Positions 62,065 through 64,000 of a DNA stretch of 64,000 bases are shown here, one piece after another (the stretch's first letter is position 1; every line of letters starts with the position of its first letter). The stretch is from a bacterium (GTDB lineage Bacteria > Bacteroidota > Ignavibacteria > Ignavibacteriales > Ignavibacteriaceae): positions 1,054,001 through 1,118,000 of the forward strand of contig JADJWC010000002.1 in the NCBI GenBank assembly GCA_016716565.1. The letters run 5' to 3'. A model generated the notes under the pieces. The model did not search any database. It had not been told where the DNA came from and worked only from the letters and a program-made list of their open reading frames with translations. Made by a program: the position numbers and the translations under genes.

Positions 62065-62640
62065 TTATTTACCCAAGAATACAGTAAAACCAACCATTAC
62101 ATCAAAATTATTAGTTCCGTTCCTGTCACCATCCCAATCTTCTGGATTTAAAGTAGTCATATTATATCCTAGACTGAAATTGACAAGGGCACTATTTCCA
62201 AGTTGATATTTCAAACCTCCTCTTGCTCCATAGGCCAGACCACTTAGAGTTTGACTGTCTTCACCATTATCAGCTGTAACAGTGTTGTATCCAATTCTTC
62301 CCTCAATGAATGGAAAAAGCTGGCTTTGCAAATCAAAATTCCAGGCTGGAGCAAAATAAATTCCAAAGGAATTCTCAGAATAATCACCAAGGCTAGCAGT
62401 CTGGTAGGAAGGAATAAGCCCTAATTCAAGGCCGTTTATCACAAACCATCCAACATATGGTTCAAAAGTAAAAGTAGTGAGTACATCATCTCCGCTTTCT
62501 CCGTTAGAAACAAATGTTGTACTAGAGAATCCGATACCGCCTCCAAATTCCCAGACTCCTTTTTTTGCAAAATTCTGTCCAAAAATTGAAATGCTACTTA
62601 CAAGTATCAAAGTAAAAAGTGCAAAAGTGAATTTTTTCAT
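62065..62640 (-). CDS. Small outer-membrane beta-barrel protein
   Basis: This protein of about 191 aa begins at ATG 62640, with AAGGAT 8 nt ahead. A signal peptide (KKFTFALFTLILVSSISIFG) is followed by amphipathic strands (WEFGGGIGFSSTTF, FTFEPYVGWFVINGLELGLI, YGARGGLKYQLGNSALVNFS) that fit an OmpW/OmpA-barrel-like fold of eight strands. The function is unknown. It resembles the next gene in layout but not closely in sequence. It stands alone with its own terminator. Confidence 0.75.
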   Translation of the reverse strand: MKKFTFALFTLILVSSISIFGQNFAKKGVWEFGGGIGFSSTTFVSNGESGDDVLTTFTFEPYVGWFVINGLELGLIPSYQTASLGDYSENSFGIYFAPAWNFDLQSQLFPFIEGRIGYNTVTADNGEDSQTLSGLAYGARGGLKYQLGNSALVNFSLGYNMTTLNPEDWDGDRNGTNNFDVMVGFTVFLGK

Positions 62641-62802
62641 TTTTAGATCCTTTTTTATTTGTGAATAATAGAGTTTAAAAAAGTCCGCCAAATCTATATG
62701 GACGAGTATCAAATAAGCAAGCTTATTTTAATATTATCCGGTTACAAGTTACCTGCATCACACTTGATAAATAGATGAGTAACGATATCATTTTAATAAA
62801 AA

Positions 62803-62832
62803 AATCCTCCGGAATAGTTTTCCCGGAGGATT
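62803..62832 (-). terminator. Intrinsic terminator of the 62850 gene
   Basis: AATCCTCCGG (62803-62812) pairs with CCGGAGGATT (62823-62832). TTTTTTATT follows on the minus strand, 18 nt after the stop. Confidence 0.87.
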
Positions 62833-62849
62833 ATTGTTATTCAAAATTA

Positions 62850-63536
62850 TTAGAAATGAACATTTAATATTACACTGAAAGTGCTTATACCGAATGCTGT
62901 GCTGCTTGGACCTTTTTCAGTTTCACCTTCGCTTGTTACTTCCGGTTCACCAAGACTTCTGAATCCGAGAGCATATTTACCACCGAGTGATAACCCTTCG
63001 GTAAAATACCAATCAAAACCAAACTGAGCTGCAGCACCAAATCCGCTTCCGGAATAATCCGTTGTTTCAGTTGCTCCTCCATCAGGTGTGAACTCATCAG
63101 TTCCTGAAAGTGAACTGAAATTAACATTAATTCCAACATAAGGTGATACACCATAGAGTGAAGTCAGATGATAATTTGCATCGATGCCGACTCCAAATAC
63201 CGTCATTGAGGATTCCGATTTCCCAGTTTCAGATTCCAATGTGCTTGAGGAAGTTCCGAAACTCAGTCCTAATCCAAGTGCTATTTGATTTGTAATAAAG
63301 TAACGGAAACCAGCACCCATCAAGTCTGCACTTGAAAATGCTTCATCAGGTACGCTGACAGTACCAACATAAACGGGTTCAAGATTGCTTTGAAATGGTG
63401 TATACTGGAATACCAGAGATTTAGCTCCTGCCCGAACTTCTGGTTTTGGTCCATCGTAGTTAGAATTTACTTGAGCCACCATCGAAGTAAATCCAAATAC
63501 TACGAATAAAATAATTGCACGACTCACCATTTTCAT
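62850..63536 (-). CDS. Small outer-membrane beta-barrel protein
   Basis: The 228-aa protein has a signal peptide (VSRAIILFVVFGFTSMVAQ) and repeated Gly-rich strands ending in aromatics (AGFRYFITNQIALGLGLSFG, MTVFGVGIDANYHL, YFTEGLSLGGKYALGF), as in Omp_b-brl-type barrels. AAGGAG precedes the ATG at 63536 by about 7 nt. No substrate is suggested. It is monocistronic. Confidence 0.75.
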   Translation of the reverse strand: MKMVSRAIILFVVFGFTSMVAQVNSNYDGPKPEVRAGAKSLVFQYTPFQSNLEPVYVGTVSVPDEAFSSADLMGAGFRYFITNQIALGLGLSFGTSSSTLESETGKSESSMTVFGVGIDANYHLTSLYGVSPYVGINVNFSSLSGTDEFTPDGGATETTDYSGSGFGAAAQFGFDWYFTEGLSLGGKYALGFRSLGEPEVTSEGETEKGPSSTAFGISTFSVILNVHF

Positions 63537-63709
63537 TTGTTTTCTCCTTAATTATTTAGTGAATTTTATAAATAATATTTCTTAGCAAAACTCAAATCAT
63601 CAAATTGTTGATGAATAGTTAAGCTGCCCAATATTTTCAATTATTAAGCCAAAAACATTTTCGGGAAAGCCCCATTTAGCTAACTTTGCGCCTTATTGAA
63701 AGCGAATTA

Positions 63710-64000
63710 ATGAAACTTCTGAGAAATCTTTACGACTGGGTTCTTCACTGGTCAAAAACCAAATATGGCACTGCAGCTCTTTTCATTTTGGCATTTACTG
63801 AATCTTCTTTTTTTCCAATTCCACCAGATGCTTTACTTATTGCGCTTGTTCTCGGCAACACACAAAAGGCTTTTAAGTTTGCATTTGTTTGTCTGGTTGG
63901 TTCAGTTCTAGGTGCACTTTTCGGTTACGCTATTGGACATTACTTGTGGTGGACACCAACTAACGAGTTCACGGGAATTGCAAATTTTTTCTTCAACAAT
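63710..64000 (+). CDS. YqaA/DedA-like membrane protein, 5' part only
   Basis: This is an open frame of 97 codons to the window edge, starting ATG 63710 (GAAAGCG 5 nt ahead). It reads MKLLRNLYDWVLHWSKTKYG, then a membrane helix and the loop TESSFFPIPPDALLIAL, then FVCLVGSVLGALFGYAIGHY. The F-F-P-I-P-P-D segment and the G-x-x-x-G helix are typical of the SNARE-associated (VTT/DedA) family, YqaA branch, some of which recycle lipid carriers. The rest is cut by the window edge. Confidence 0.82.
   Translation, partial: MKLLRNLYDWVLHWSKTKYGTAALFILAFTESSFFPIPPDALLIALVLGNTQKAFKFAFVCLVGSVLGALFGYAIGHYLWWTPTNEFTGIANFFFNN

Noticed and set aside
1..64000. CRISPR array, rRNA, tRNA, prophage or toxin-antitoxin loci
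   Set aside because: No direct repeats with regular spacers, no rRNA or tRNA-like folds seen in the gaps, and no phage genes or toxin-antitoxin pairs recognised. Absence of tRNAs is based on reading only, not a covariance search.

Overview
The window looks like chromosomal DNA from a member of the Ignavibacteria, or a close relative in the Bacteroidetes/Chlorobi (FCB) group. The DNA is AT-rich. Three secreted proteins end in the type IX secretion (T9SS) sorting domain with the NYPNPFNP-type motif typical of Ignavibacteria. Housekeeping proteins have FCB-type features: an alternative GlmU family, LolA without a nearby LolB, type B L31, and frequent TTG/GTG starts with tight overlaps. Nearly all genes are on the minus strand. 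Only rpsT, a TPR protein gene and a truncated membrane protein gene at the right edge are on the plus strand.

Layout. 1-3000: queE, rpsT and a GlmU-like gene, separated by dispersed hairpin repeats. 3030-7990: an envelope polysaccharide block with a frameshifted O-antigen ligase-like gene carrying an inserted propeller-like domain, an MsbA-type ABC exporter and a lipoprotein. 8149-11122: two T9SS cargo proteins, one an M6-like metalloprotease. 11489-15436: xerD, a 7TM-HD phosphodiesterase (PgpH-like) and a HAD phosphatase. 15708-23046: TPR, STAS, a GT9-like protein, ligA, RodZ-like, rsmB and a second GlmU-like gene. 23089-27320: an RND efflux pair. 27436-30265: L31, an ECF sigma/putative anti-sigma pair and holA. 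30252-33027: an NSS amino-acid transporter and its tiny MetS-type subunit, separated by an IS481-like element. 33075-36843: ppi, uppP, an outer-membrane barrel, a flippase-like protein and lolA. 36856-41101: ftsK, comB and gcvT. 41176-52230: RNase G and the classical rimP-nusA-infB-rbfA-truB-ribF-rpsO-pnp translation/RNA-decay operon. 52397-59597: a T9SS subtilase and a three-gene overlapping envelope operon with a barrel-plus-transglutaminase protein. 59862-63536: a thioredoxin lipoprotein, malQ and two small barrels. 63710-end: start of a YqaA/DedA-like gene.

Functional themes are envelope assembly (lipid carrier recycling, LPS-type polymer ligation, lipoprotein and barrel export), T9SS-secreted hydrolases, and core information processing. 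There is no CRISPR array, rRNA or recognisable tRNA. The points most worth following up are the IS insertion that separates metP from metS inside a dispersed palindromic repeat, the previously easy-to-miss 40-codon metS, the ligase with an embedded propeller-like domain and a 1-nt frameshift, and the undescribed lipoprotein/barrel-transglutaminase/FecR-TPR operon.
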